A stretch of 64,000 nt of DNA from UMGS1590 sp036303105 (GTDB taxonomy: Bacteria; Bacillota; Peptococcia; Peptococcales; Peptococcaceae), in assembly GCA_036303105.1 (NCBI GenBank), contig JAXJBF010000132.1, positions 9,578 through 73,577 of the forward strand. Reading direction: 5' to 3'. The notes under the pieces were generated by a model, which saw only the letters and a list, made by a program, of their open reading frames with translations, had not been told where the DNA came from and made no database searches. Of this stretch, positions 8,108-16,900 are shown piece after piece. The translations under genes were made by a program, and so were the position numbers. Numbering within the stretch: the first letter of the stretch is position 1; every line of letters starts with the position of its first letter.

Positions 8108-9238
8108 ATGAATAAAAGCGACATCACACGCGACGCCTACATGCTCAAAGGCCCGCTGGCAAAGAAAGGCTACGACTGGTGGTGGCATTCCTTCACCGCC
8201 CACCACGCCGAGACCGGCGAAGCAAAGAGCTTCTACATTGAATACTTCCTCTGCAATCCGGCTCATGCTCAGGCGGAGCCAGTACTTGTCTGGAACGATC
8301 CAGCCGGGCGTGAAGCTGGCCGTCGCCCGTCCTACTGCATGGTCAACGTTGGCTTCTGGGGCAATCCAAAGGGGCAGCTCCATCGGTTCTTTCCCTGGTC
8401 GCAGGTTCACGTCAGCGATGGCGTGCCTTTCCGCCTGATGGCTGGCGACTGCACCTGCTCCGAAACGCACATGAGCGGGCGCGTCACCGTCTCTGAAGCG
8501 GACGCTAAGGCACATACCGAATGGATGAGCGACGCCGGCACCATGGAATGGGACATTCGCATCGACAAGCAAGTGGCCTACAACGTTGGCTACGGCGCCT
8601 CGTCCTTTTTCCGTCGGCTCAATGCCTTTGAAATGTTCTGGCATGCCGAAGGCATGAAAACCGCCTTCGAAGGCTGGCTGCGCCTGAACGGCGAAGAGTA
8701 CATCGTGCGCCCCGAAGACTGCTACGGCTACGCCGACAAAAACTGGGGCGGCGACTTCACCTCGCCATGGGTCTGGCTTTCTTCGAACGACCTCATCAGC
8801 AAAGCCACCGGCAAGCGCCTGCACAACAGCGTCTTCGAAGTCGGCGGCGGCACGCCGAAAGCTTTCGGCATCGCGCTTAATCGCAAACTCCTCGGCCAAT
8901 TCTACTACGAAGGCCAAGACTACGAATTCAACTTCAGCAAATTCTGGACCGGCAGCCGCACCTACTTCGACTGCCGCGAAACCGACACCCACATCATCTG
9001 GCACGTCGTCCAAACCACCTTTCGTGCCAAAATGATCGTCGACATCACCTGCCGCAAAGCCGACATGCTCCTCATCAACTACGAATCCCCCGACGGCTAT
9101 AAACGCCACACCCGCCTCTGGAACGGCGGCAACGGCCAAGGCACCGTCAAACTCTACCAGCGCCGCCACGGCCGCTGGCGCCTCATCGACCAAGTCTACG
9201 CCAATCACGTTGGCTGCGAATATGGCGAGTATGAGTGA
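8108..9238 (+). CDS. Tocopherol-cyclase/CrtC-like lipocalin-fold protein
   Basis: A 376-residue cytoplasmic protein without signal peptide or membrane helices. The stretch YGYADKNWGGDFTSPWVWLS (about residues 209-228) is the hallmark of the tocopherol cyclase / hydroxyneurosporene synthase / AttH-like superfamily, whose twin lipocalin barrels bind isoprenoid or lipid-like hydrophobic substrates. The N-terminus has the tryptophan-rich KGYDWWWHSFTAHH strand also seen in that group. In anaerobic Bacillota the substrate is unknown and no tocopherol or carotenoid genes are nearby, so an isoprenoid cyclase name would be unjustified. AAGGAGG precedes the ATG. Codon use shifts toward C-ending codons in the second half, unlike its neighbours. 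Confidence 0.75.
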   Translation: MNKSDITRDAYMLKGPLAKKGYDWWWHSFTAHHAETGEAKSFYIEYFLCNPAHAQAEPVLVWNDPAGREAGRRPSYCMVNVGFWGNPKGQLHRFFPWSQVHVSDGVPFRLMAGDCTCSETHMSGRVTVSEADAKAHTEWMSDAGTMEWDIRIDKQVAYNVGYGASSFFRRLNAFEMFWHAEGMKTAFEGWLRLNGEEYIVRPEDCYGYADKNWGGDFTSPWVWLSSNDLISKATGKRLHNSVFEVGGGTPKAFGIALNRKLLGQFYYEGQDYEFNFSKFWTGSRTYFDCRETDTHIIWHVVQTTFRAKMIVDITCRKADMLLINYESPDGYKRHTRLWNGGNGQGTVKLYQRRHGRWRLIDQVYANHVGCEYGEYE

Positions 9239-9274
9239 GAGAGAACGTGTTCGATACAGAAAGGAGCAACCACC

Positions 9275-9523
9275 ATGGACGGATTTTTTGGCGATGCATT
9301 TGATTTTGATGGCAGCGGTGATTTGGACGCCATGGAACTGGCGGCAGATTATGCAATGTTTGCCCATGTTATGAACTACGAAGCTTTTGAAGAAAGAGTA
9401 CTCGCTCTCGCGCAGGCTGGCATCAGCCTTGCCGATTTTCGCTGGATGAACCACGATGAGCAAATTCAATTTCTCGTGAATGCAAATCTGAACCCAGAGG
9501 CTTTTGAGGACTTGATGGAGTAA
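9275..9523 (+). CDS. EF-hand-loop microprotein
   Basis: An 82-residue acidic protein with AAAGGAG upstream. Residues 10-21 form a textbook EF-hand loop: D10, D12, S14, D16, D18 and E21 occupy ligand positions 1, 3, 5, 7, 9 and 12. There is no signal peptide and no second EF-hand or dockerin partner repeat. The rest (about 22-82) is predicted helical and has no recognisable domain. It follows the tocopherol-cyclase-like gene by 36 nt, so it is probably in the same transcript, and ends at a strong hairpin. Calcium binding is inferred only from the loop; the partner and role are unknown. Confidence 0.75.
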   Translation: MDGFFGDAFDFDGSGDLDAMELAADYAMFAHVMNYEAFEERVLALAQAGISLADFRWMNHDEQIQFLVNANLNPEAFEDLME

Positions 9524-9536
9524 TGCACGAAACCTG

Positions 9537-9586
9537 AAAAAGAATCCCCAACTGCGGAAAACTTTTCGGCAGTCGGGGATTCTTTG
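9537..9586 (+). terminator. Hairpin terminator
   Basis: AGAATCCCC-AACTGC arm pairs with GCAGT-CGGGGATTCT across an AT-rich loop. It closes the 8.1-9.5 kb unit just before the AT-rich accessory locus. Confidence 0.8.
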
Positions 9587-9727
9587 CATAGAGCGTTTTC
9601 ATTTGTGTTCATAAGAGAAACCGATTATACTGAAAGGTAGAAATAAGCAATCTACTGCTTTATTTCTAAAGGTCAAACCTCGATTGTTTTCTGAGGATAT
9701 ATAAAATGAAAGGATTTATAGTAAGGT

Positions 9728-10231
9728 ATGTGGACAGTATTAGCCAACATTTCTTCAGTAATTACAGCGATATTGTTTATTGTATATTTTATTGGTCGTT
9801 TCATGGCAATATTCAAGGAACGAAGTCTATATTATGACAAAATTGAATTAAAACCCGAAGGTTCAGATTTGAGAAAGTATGATATAGTCGAATCGTTTCG
9901 TTTACAAGAAATTATAAATAATGTCTATATTATTACTTCAGAAAATGGAATTTGGAATTTCTGTATATATGAATATGTTTATGATGAAGGATATAGTAGA
10001 GTTTTAACAAGAAAGCTTATATATAATCTTCCATTTCTTCAAATAGGACAATCCGTAGCAATTCATTTTGACATACCTGAAATATTACCAATGTACGCGG
10101 TAGAATATAATACGGCAGATTATAGAGTGGTCAAATTTGACTTGCAAGGTAATTCAAAAAATGGGATAGTGTCTGAGTTGGTAAATCCGACCCATACATG
10201 GAAGAGCATTTTATATTTTTTATTTAGATGA
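9728..10231 (+). CDS. Hypothetical N-terminally membrane-anchored protein, AT-rich
   Basis: A 167-residue protein that I do not recognise. Residues about 5-26 (VLANISSVITAILFIVYFIG) form a single membrane helix, followed by a soluble, tyrosine- and isoleucine-rich, beta-strand-like domain with no known motif. Its base composition is strikingly AT-rich relative to the flanking chromosome, like the HsdS recognition domains and the RES gene downstream. That suggests it arrived with the restriction locus. The start is weakly supported (GGATTTATAGTAAGGT before ATG). It ends 25 nt before hsdM and no terminator separates them, so it may be a fourth component of that locus or simple cargo. Confidence 0.6.
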   Translation: MWTVLANISSVITAILFIVYFIGRFMAIFKERSLYYDKIELKPEGSDLRKYDIVESFRLQEIINNVYIITSENGIWNFCIYEYVYDEGYSRVLTRKLIYNLPFLQIGQSVAIHFDIPEILPMYAVEYNTADYRVVKFDLQGNSKNGIVSELVNPTHTWKSILYFLFR

Positions 10232-10256
10232 TGAACAATACAAAGGAGAGATGACG

Positions 10257-11819
10257 ATGGCAGGTGTGCAGAAGGATCAGGAGCGTGAGGAGCTGCATCG
10301 TGCGATTTGGGCGATTGCGGATGATTTGCGTGGGAGTGTGGATGGTTGGGATTTCAAGTCTTATGTGTTGGGCATGATGTTCTACCGCTACATGTCTGAA
10401 AATCTGGCGCATTATATCAACAAGGGCGAGTGGGAAGCGGGCTTTGCTGATTTTGACTATGCGGCGCTGTCGGATGAGGATGCGGAGCAGGCGCGGGCGG
10501 ATATGGTCAGCACGCGCGGCTTTTTCATTCCGCCGTCGGAGCTGTTCTGCAATGTGCAGAAGCGTGCGGCCGACGATGAGAACCTGAACATGACATTGGA
10601 AGCAGTCTTTCGGCACATTGAAGAATCGGCCAGAGGCAGCGAAAGCGAGGACGATTTCGCCGGGCTGTTTGAGGATATTGACGTCAACAGCAACAAGCTC
10701 GGTGCCACCGTGGCCAAGCGCAACGCCAACCTTGTCAAGCTGATGGACGGGGTTGCCAACATGGCGCTGGGCGCTTATCAGGACAACTCTATTGATGCCT
10801 TTGGCGACGCTTACGAGTATTTGATGAGCATGTATGCGTCCAACGCCGGCAAAAGCGGCGGCGAATTTTTCACGCCGCAGGAAGTGTCGGAACTGCTCAC
10901 GCGCATTGCCGTGGCCGGTAAAACCGCTGTCAACAAGGTGTACGACCCGGCGTGCGGCTCGGGCTCGCTCCTGCTCAAGGCGGCAAAAATCCTCGGCAAA
11001 GACAACGTGCGCCAGGGGTTCTACGGGCAGGAAATCAACCTCACCACCTACAACCTCTGCCGCATCAACATGTTTCTGCACGACATCGACTTTGACAAGT
11101 TCGACATTGCCCATGAGGACACCCTCACCAATCCGCAGCACTGGGACGACGAGCCTTTTGAAGTCATCGTTTCCAATCCGCCGTACTCCATCAAGTGGGA
11201 AGGCGACAACAACCCCGTGCTGATCAACGATCCCCGCTTTTCACCAGCCGGGGTGCTGGCGCCAAAATCCAAGGCCGACCTGGCGTTTATCATGCATTCG
11301 CTGGCCTGGCTGGCCAGCAACGGCACCGCTGCCATTGTTTGTTTCCCAGGTGTGATGTATCGCGGCGGCGCCGAAAAGAAAATCCGCCAATACCTGATCG
11401 ACAACAATTTCATCGATGCCATCATTCAGCTGCCAAGCAACCTTTTCTTTGGCACCTCCATCGCCACCTGCATCATGGTGCTTAAACGCAATAAGGCCGA
11501 TAACACCACCTTTTTTGTGGATGCGTCGGCAGAATGTGTGAAGGTGACGAACAACAACAAGCTCACCGAGGACAACATCACCCGTATTGTGGACGCCGTG
11601 ACCAACCGCAGCGAAGAAGAACATTTTTCACGCGCGGTGGCCTACGAGGAGATCAAGGACAACGATTTCAACCTCTCGGTCAGCACTTATGTGGAACCGG
11701 AAGATACCCGCGAAGTTATCGACATTGTCAAGCTGAACGCCGAGATCGAGCAGATCGTGGCGCGGGAACAAGTGCTGCGCGATGAGATCGCCAAGATCAT
11801 CGCTGAGATTGAGGGGTGA
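10257..11819 (+). CDS. hsdM: Type I restriction-modification DNA methyltransferase subunit
   Basis: A 520-residue N6-adenine methyltransferase. The N-terminal HsdM bundle (1-150; REELHRAIWAIADDLRGSVDG) is followed by the catalytic domain, with motif I DPACGSGSLLLKA near residue 230 and the gamma-class catalytic NPPY at 307-310. The C-terminal helices (about 450-520) are those that contact HsdS. An ATG six bases upstream is only 2 nt from AGGAG, so the second ATG is preferred. It forms with HsdS the modification complex M2S1, and with HsdR the full R2M2S1 enzyme. The hsdS start is 4 nt downstream. Base composition is similar to the host average, unlike hsdS. Confidence 0.96.
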   Translation: MAGVQKDQEREELHRAIWAIADDLRGSVDGWDFKSYVLGMMFYRYMSENLAHYINKGEWEAGFADFDYAALSDEDAEQARADMVSTRGFFIPPSELFCNVQKRAADDENLNMTLEAVFRHIEESARGSESEDDFAGLFEDIDVNSNKLGATVAKRNANLVKLMDGVANMALGAYQDNSIDAFGDAYEYLMSMYASNAGKSGGEFFTPQEVSELLTRIAVAGKTAVNKVYDPACGSGSLLLKAAKILGKDNVRQGFYGQEINLTTYNLCRINMFLHDIDFDKFDIAHEDTLTNPQHWDDEPFEVIVSNPPYSIKWEGDNNPVLINDPRFSPAGVLAPKSKADLAFIMHSLAWLASNGTAAIVCFPGVMYRGGAEKKIRQYLIDNNFIDAIIQLPSNLFFGTSIATCIMVLKRNKADNTTFFVDASAECVKVTNNNKLTEDNITRIVDAVTNRSEEEHFSRAVAYEEIKDNDFNLSVSTYVEPEDTREVIDIVKLNAEIEQIVAREQVLRDEIAKIIAEIEG

Positions 11820-11823
11820 GGTT

Positions 11824-13035
11824 ATGAGCAGATTGGAGGAATTGATTCAGAAACAGCGGCAGTTTCCAATAGTAGATTTGCATACTGTTGTAAAAAGAAA
11901 GTGCTCTGGTGCGACTCCAGCGAAAGGAAATCGTGAATACTATGATGGTGGAAATATTCCATGGCTTCGAACACAGGATGTTCGATTTAACGAAATTGTT
12001 GAAGTTGAAAGTTATATAACAGAAAAAGCTGTAAACGAAACAGCCGTTAAATGGATACCGGAAAACTGTGTGATTATTGCAATTTCAGGTGCTTCTGCAG
12101 GGAGATGTGCTATTAATAAGATTAGGACGACAACCAATCAACATTGTCTTAATCTGGAGATTGATAGTTCGAAAGCGCTTTACAAATATATCTATTATTG
12201 TATTGCAAATCAGTATCAAGAGCTTCTTTCTAGAAAACAAGGTGCACGAGGGGATTTAAATTCATCACTGATTTTGAGCTTAAAAATTCCACTTCCTCCG
12301 TTGGAAGTGCAGCGTGAAATTGTCCGGGTTTTGGACAATTTCACAGAACTCACGACAGAACTCACGACAGAACTCACGACAGAACTCACCGCTCGCAAAA
12401 AGCAGTATGAGTATTATGCGAGCACGCTTATTTCTAATTCTAATTATGAATGGGTTTATATGTCAGAACTTGCAAAATTTGTATATGGTTATACAGACAA
12501 AGCGAGAGACTATGGTGATGCAAGATTTATTAGAATTACGGATATAGATGAACAAGGTTGTTTAAATCGGGAGAATGTTAAATATATTACACTAAATGAT
12601 GAAGCTAGAAAAAGTTTGCTTTCAAAGGGTGATTTAATTATGGCTCGAACTGGGGCTACATATGGAAAGACGCTGTTTTTTGATAGTGCTGAACCTTCAG
12701 TTTACGCATCTTTCCTGATTAAAATTATTCCTGATTCAAAAAGACTAAATAATAAATATTACTGGCATTTTACTAAAACATCTTTGTATTGGAATCAGGC
12801 AAATAAACTTGTATCTACAGGAGGGCAACCACAGTTTAATACACCCGCGTTAAAGAAAATTAAAATTCCTCTCCCCTCTCTCGAAGAACAACAACGCATT
12901 GTGGACATTCTCGATCGTTTTGACACGCTCTGCAATGACCTGACGGCTGGCTTGCCTGCCGAAATCGAGGCGCGGCAGAAACAGTATGAGTATTATCGCG
13001 ACAAGCTGTTGGATTTTCAAGAAATCAAGAGCTAA
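11824..13035 (+). CDS. hsdS: Type I restriction-modification specificity subunit
   Basis: A 403-residue protein with two target-recognition domains (about 15-165 and 215-345), each followed by a conserved helical spacer. The central spacer starts with LEVQREIVRVLDNF and holds four tandem TELT units, then ARKKQYEYY. The distal spacer is LEEQQRIVDILDRFDTLCNDL followed by EARQKQYEYYRDKLLDF. The recognition domains are AT-rich while the last spacer is host-like, the usual sign of domain shuffling. The TELT array corresponds to the TAEL repeats of EcoR124-type enzymes, where copy number sets the gap between the two half-sites. The start follows GAGGGGTGAGGTT, giving tight coupling to hsdM. Confidence 0.95.
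   Translation: MSRLEELIQKQRQFPIVDLHTVVKRKCSGATPAKGNREYYDGGNIPWLRTQDVRFNEIVEVESYITEKAVNETAVKWIPENCVIIAISGASAGRCAINKIRTTTNQHCLNLEIDSSKALYKYIYYCIANQYQELLSRKQGARGDLNSSLILSLKIPLPPLEVQREIVRVLDNFTELTTELTTELTTELTARKKQYEYYASTLISNSNYEWVYMSELAKFVYGYTDKARDYGDARFIRITDIDEQGCLNRENVKYITLNDEARKSLLSKGDLIMARTGATYGKTLFFDSAEPSVYASFLIKIIPDSKRLNNKYYWHFTKTSLYWNQANKLVSTGGQPQFNTPALKKIKIPLPSLEEQQRIVDILDRFDTLCNDLTAGLPAEIEARQKQYEYYRDKLLDFQEIKS
12343..12390 (+). repeat. Four 12-bp tandem repeats in the hsdS spacer
   Basis: Units start at 12343, 12355, 12367 and 12379; the first three are identical (ACAGAACTCACG) and the fourth differs in its last base. Each unit encodes Thr-Glu-Leu-Thr, so copy changes keep the frame and alter only the length of the helix between the recognition domains. 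They are therefore expected to alter DNA specificity rather than inactivate the gene. Confidence 0.95.
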
Positions 13036-13050
13036 TGAGGTGATTGTTGA

Positions 13051-13963
13051 ATGGCAGAACAAATAGAGCATATTCCCTTTGAAGATGAAAATTATTGGAC
13101 AGAGAGAACGCAGAATGTTTTAAAGAATGGACTGCTGATTGACAGCTATAAGGACATATTAAACGTTTGGAAATATTTTAAGTATTGTTTGCAAACGAAA
13201 AATAGGTTCTTTTTTTGATCATCCGGCCATTCCGTTTATCATACAACGATTTAATAATCATGAATGGGTGCTTCCAAAAGGAATCAATATCTACAGAGCA
13301 AGAATAGATAAAGATAGAGAGTATGAGAATCAATGTTGGTTAGCACGAAGTTATATTAATTTGATGCAAATGGATCCGAATAGCCCTTTTTTTGATGCAT
13401 ATCAAGAGCAAGCGAAAAAAATCCAGGAAAATAAGGAATATCAAGAATTCCAATCTCGCTATGATAATGGGTTCGAAGGGTTTGATGCTCAGGGCAGTGG
13501 AGCGCCATCTTTTGATAAAGTAGCAGCTGGAAGATGCAATCCCGAACATGTTGTTTTTCTGTATGCGGCGAATGATGAACACACCGCCACAGCCGAAGTG
13601 AGACCTTATATAAGAGATGCTGTAAGTGTAGCGGTTTTGTCTGTCAAGAAAGACTTGCGCTTGGTTGATTTTTACTATGAATATGATGGTAAGGGCCTGC
13701 GGGAGATTGATGATATCTTTCATGATGTCATGCGAGAAGAATTTTCAACGTTAAATAAAGGTGACAAAGAAGCTTACCTGGCAACTCAATATTTATCATT
13801 ATTGGCGCAACATCAGGGATTTGATGGCATACGGTTTAGAAGTTCTTTGGTGGAAAAAGGGGCGAATTATGTCATTTTTGATCCGAGTAACTGCGAGGCA
13901 CTCTCTTCTAAAATGTATGTAATAAAAAAGGTAACCTATGATTTATTTCCAATTTTAGATTAG
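13051..13963 (+). pseudogene. RES-domain (ART-like, NAD+ phosphorylase-type) protein split by a +1 frameshift
   Basis: A first frame opens at ATG 13051 and stops at TGA 13216 after 55 codons. Skipping one T of the T7 tract at 13210-13216 joins it without gap to the downstream frame, giving a continuous protein of about 303 residues. The C-terminal part has the RES signature: NIYRARI (Arg), GRCNPEHVVFLYAANDEHTATAEVR (given in two pieces: GRCNPEHVVFLYAA, then NDEHTATAEVR with the Glu), and IRFRSSL (Ser). RES proteins such as MbcT and ParT degrade or transfer NAD+-derived ADP-ribose and are usually toxins with an Xre-type antitoxin; no antitoxin is visible here. The gene is AT-rich and lies between hsdS and hsdR. 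It may be a decayed gene, a phase-variable gene, or one made by programmed frameshifting; a homopolymer sequencing error cannot be excluded. Confidence 0.75.
13207..13219 (+). other. T7 tract and UUU-UGA stop: frameshift site in the RES gene
   Basis: The zero frame reads TTC TTT TTT TGA. A +1 step on the last TTT places GAT next and opens the long frame. The arrangement resembles the prfB frameshift site (CUU UGA), and the run of seven Ts also allows polymerase slippage. Confidence 0.6.
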
Positions 13964-13977
13964 AAAGGAGGGCGCGC

Positions 13978-16900
13978 ATGAGCACGTATAACATTGTTCT
14001 TTCGACGAATGAGAGCACGGTGGTGGCGGAGTATGAGCCGCAGACGGAGCGGTCGGATGCATACCAGAGCGAGGCGGCGTTGGAAGCGGCGCTGATCAAG
14101 ATGCTTGGCGAGCAGGGCTATGAGTATGTGCCCATTCACAATGAAGCAGAGCTGATTGCCAACCTGCGCCAACAGCTGGAAGCGCTGAACCATTATCAGT
14201 TCACGGACGATGAATGGAAACGGTTTTTCAAGGACAAGATTGCCAATGCCAACGAAAGCATTGTGGATAAGACGCGCAAGATTCAGGAGGACTATGTGCA
14301 GAATCTGACGCGCGACAACGGCGCCACGATGAACATTTCCCTGATCGATAAGAAAAACGTGCACAACAACCGTCTGCAGGTGATCAACCAATACGAAGAA
14401 GACGGCGGCAAATACGACACGCGCTACGATGTGACCATCCTGGTCAACGGGCTGCCGCTGGTGCATGTGGAGCTGAAGCGGCGCGGGGTGGCGCTGAAGG
14501 AAGCGTTCAACCAGATCAACCGCTATCAGCGCAACAGCTTTTGGGCGAGCAGCGGGCTGTACGAGTATGTGCAGCTGTTTGTGATTTCCAACGGCACGAA
14601 CACCAAGTATTATTCCAACACGACGCGCGCCAGCCACATCAAGGAGCTGGATGGCAGCGGCAGGAAGCACAGCAAGAAAACGTCCAACAGCTTTGAGTTC
14701 ACCTCGTACTGGGCGGACGGCAGCAATCGCGTGATTGCGGATTTGGTGGATTTCACGAAGACGTTTTTTGCCAAGCACACGCTGCTGAACATTTTGACCA
14801 AGTATTGCGTATTCACAAGCGAGGAGCTGCTCTTGGTGATGCGCCCCTATCAGATTGTGGCAACGGAGCGCATCTTGAACCGCATTGAGGTGTCGACGAA
14901 TTACAAGAAGATGGGTACGCTGGAAGCGGGCGGCTATATTTGGCACACGACTGGCAGCGGCAAAACGCTGACCTCGTTTAAGACGGCGCAGCTGGCGACC
15001 AATCTGCCGTACATCGACAAGGTGCTGTTTGTGGTCGACCGTAAGGATTTGGACTATCAAACGATCAAGGAATACGAGCGTTTTGAAAAAGGCTGCGCGT
15101 CGCCGAACAAAAACACGGCGGTGCTGCAGCGTCAGCTGGAAGACCGGGACGAAAAAGGTCGTTTTCATCCCTATAAAATCATTGTGACGACGATTCAGAA
15201 GCTGGATGTGTTCATTAGCAAGAATCCGTCGCATCCGGTGCGCGACAAGCATGTGGTGCTGATTTTTGATGAATGTCATCGCAGCCAGTTTGGCGACATG
15301 CACACGCGTATTGTCGGCGGGGTGATTAAAAAAGGAGAAAAGGCCATCAAGGTGCCGAAGTATTTCAAGCACTACCATATTTTCGGCTTTACAGGCACGC
15401 CGATTTTTGCGGAGAACTCAGGCGCCGGGCGCAACCCGATGCTGAAAACCACGGCGCAGGCCTTTGGCGAGCAGCTGCACAGCTACACCATTGTGAACGC
15501 CATCAACGATGGCAATGTGCTGCCATTCCGCATTGACTATATCAACACGGTGAAGCAGAAGGACGATGGCAAGGACAAGCAGGTCACCGCCATTGACACG
15601 GAGGAAGCGCTGGCATCGCCGGCGCGTATTCAGGCGATTGTGACCTATATTCTGGACCATTTTGACCAGAAGACCATGCGCAATGCTTACTACAGCTTGA
15701 AGGGGCAGCGTGTGAACGGGTTCAACTCAATGTTTGCGGTGAGCTCGATTCCTGTGTGCAAGAAATATTATCTGGAGCTGAAAAAACAGCTGGCCGAGCG
15801 CCATCGCGATCTGACCGTGGCGACGATTTATTCCTTTGCCGCCAACGAAACCGACAGCGCCAACGGTATTTTGGGCGATGAAAGCTTTGACACGGACAAG
15901 CTCGACCAAAGCTCCAGAGATTTTCTGGAGATGGCAATCGACGATTACAACAAGGCTTTTGCGACGCATTTTGACACCACGAGTAAGGGCTTTCAGAATT
16001 ACTACAAGGATTTGTCCAATCGGGTGAAAAACCGCGAGGTGGATCTGCTTTTGGTGGTGAACATGTTCCTGACTGGGTTTGATGCGACCACGCTCAACAC
16101 CTTGTGGGTGGACAAGAACTTGAAGATGCATGGGCTGATTCAGGCCTTTTCGCGCACCAACCGCATTTTGAACTCGGTGAAAACCTATGGCAACATTGTG
16201 TGCTTCCGCGATCTGGAAAAAGAAACCAACGAAGCCATAGGGCTGTTTGGCGACAAGAACGCGAAGGGCGTTGTGGTGCTGAAGGCATACGAGGATTATT
16301 ATTACGGTTATACCGACGAAAACGGCAAGGAGCAGAAGGGCTACGAGCAGCGCATTGAGGAACTGCTGGCGCGTTATCCGCTGGGCGAGCAAATCATTGG
16401 CGAACAGAACAAGAAGGATTTTTTGGTGCTCTTTGGCAACATTCTGCGGCTGCGCAATATTTTGACGGCGTTCGACCGCTTTGCTGGCAACGAGATTCTG
16501 CCGCCGATTGATTTTCAGGATTACACGGGGCTGTACCACGATGTATACGAGGAGATGAAACCAAAGCCAGGCGACAAGGACAGCATTTTGGACGATGTGG
16601 TCTTTGAACTGGAACTGGTCAAGCAGGTGGAGGTCAATATTGACTACATTCTGATGCTGGTGGCGAAGTATCACGACAGCAACTGCGAGGACAAAGAGAT
16701 TCTTGTGGCAATCGACAAGGCAATTCGGTCGAGTTTGCAGCTGCGCTCTAAGAAAGAGCTGATCGAGAATTTTGTGGATACCATCAACGTCAACAGCGAT
16801 GTGCAGACCGATTGGCGCAAGTTTATCCGCGAGCAGCGCGAGGTGGACATTCAAAAGATCATCATCGACGAACGGCTGAAGCCGGAAGAAACGAAGACGT

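Noticed and set aside
8015..9589. A long open frame of more than 500 codons on the minus strand
   Set aside because: It is the antisense shadow of the tocopherol-cyclase-like and EF-hand genes; it has no ribosome site and its protein has a low-complexity composition (runs of Val-Ala-Glu) without any motif.
10224..11141. A minus-strand frame of 305 codons in hsdM
   Set aside because: Antisense to the methyltransferase domain with its NPPY motif; no independent start signal.
13268..13963. RES gene as a complete gene starting at the internal ATG
   Set aside because: The upstream 55-codon frame joins it exactly at the T7 tract and supplies the missing N-terminus; no ribosome site lies before the internal ATG.
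13960..15378. A long minus-strand frame of about 470 codons
   Set aside because: It lies opposite the nuclease and Walker A region of hsdR; the protein is rich in Arg, His and Leu repeats and has no motif, so it is an antisense artefact of codon bias.
15727..16854. A minus-strand frame of about 375 codons opposite hsdR
   Set aside because: Same reasoning: it is anti-parallel to the helicase C-terminal domain, whose motifs are clear on the plus strand.
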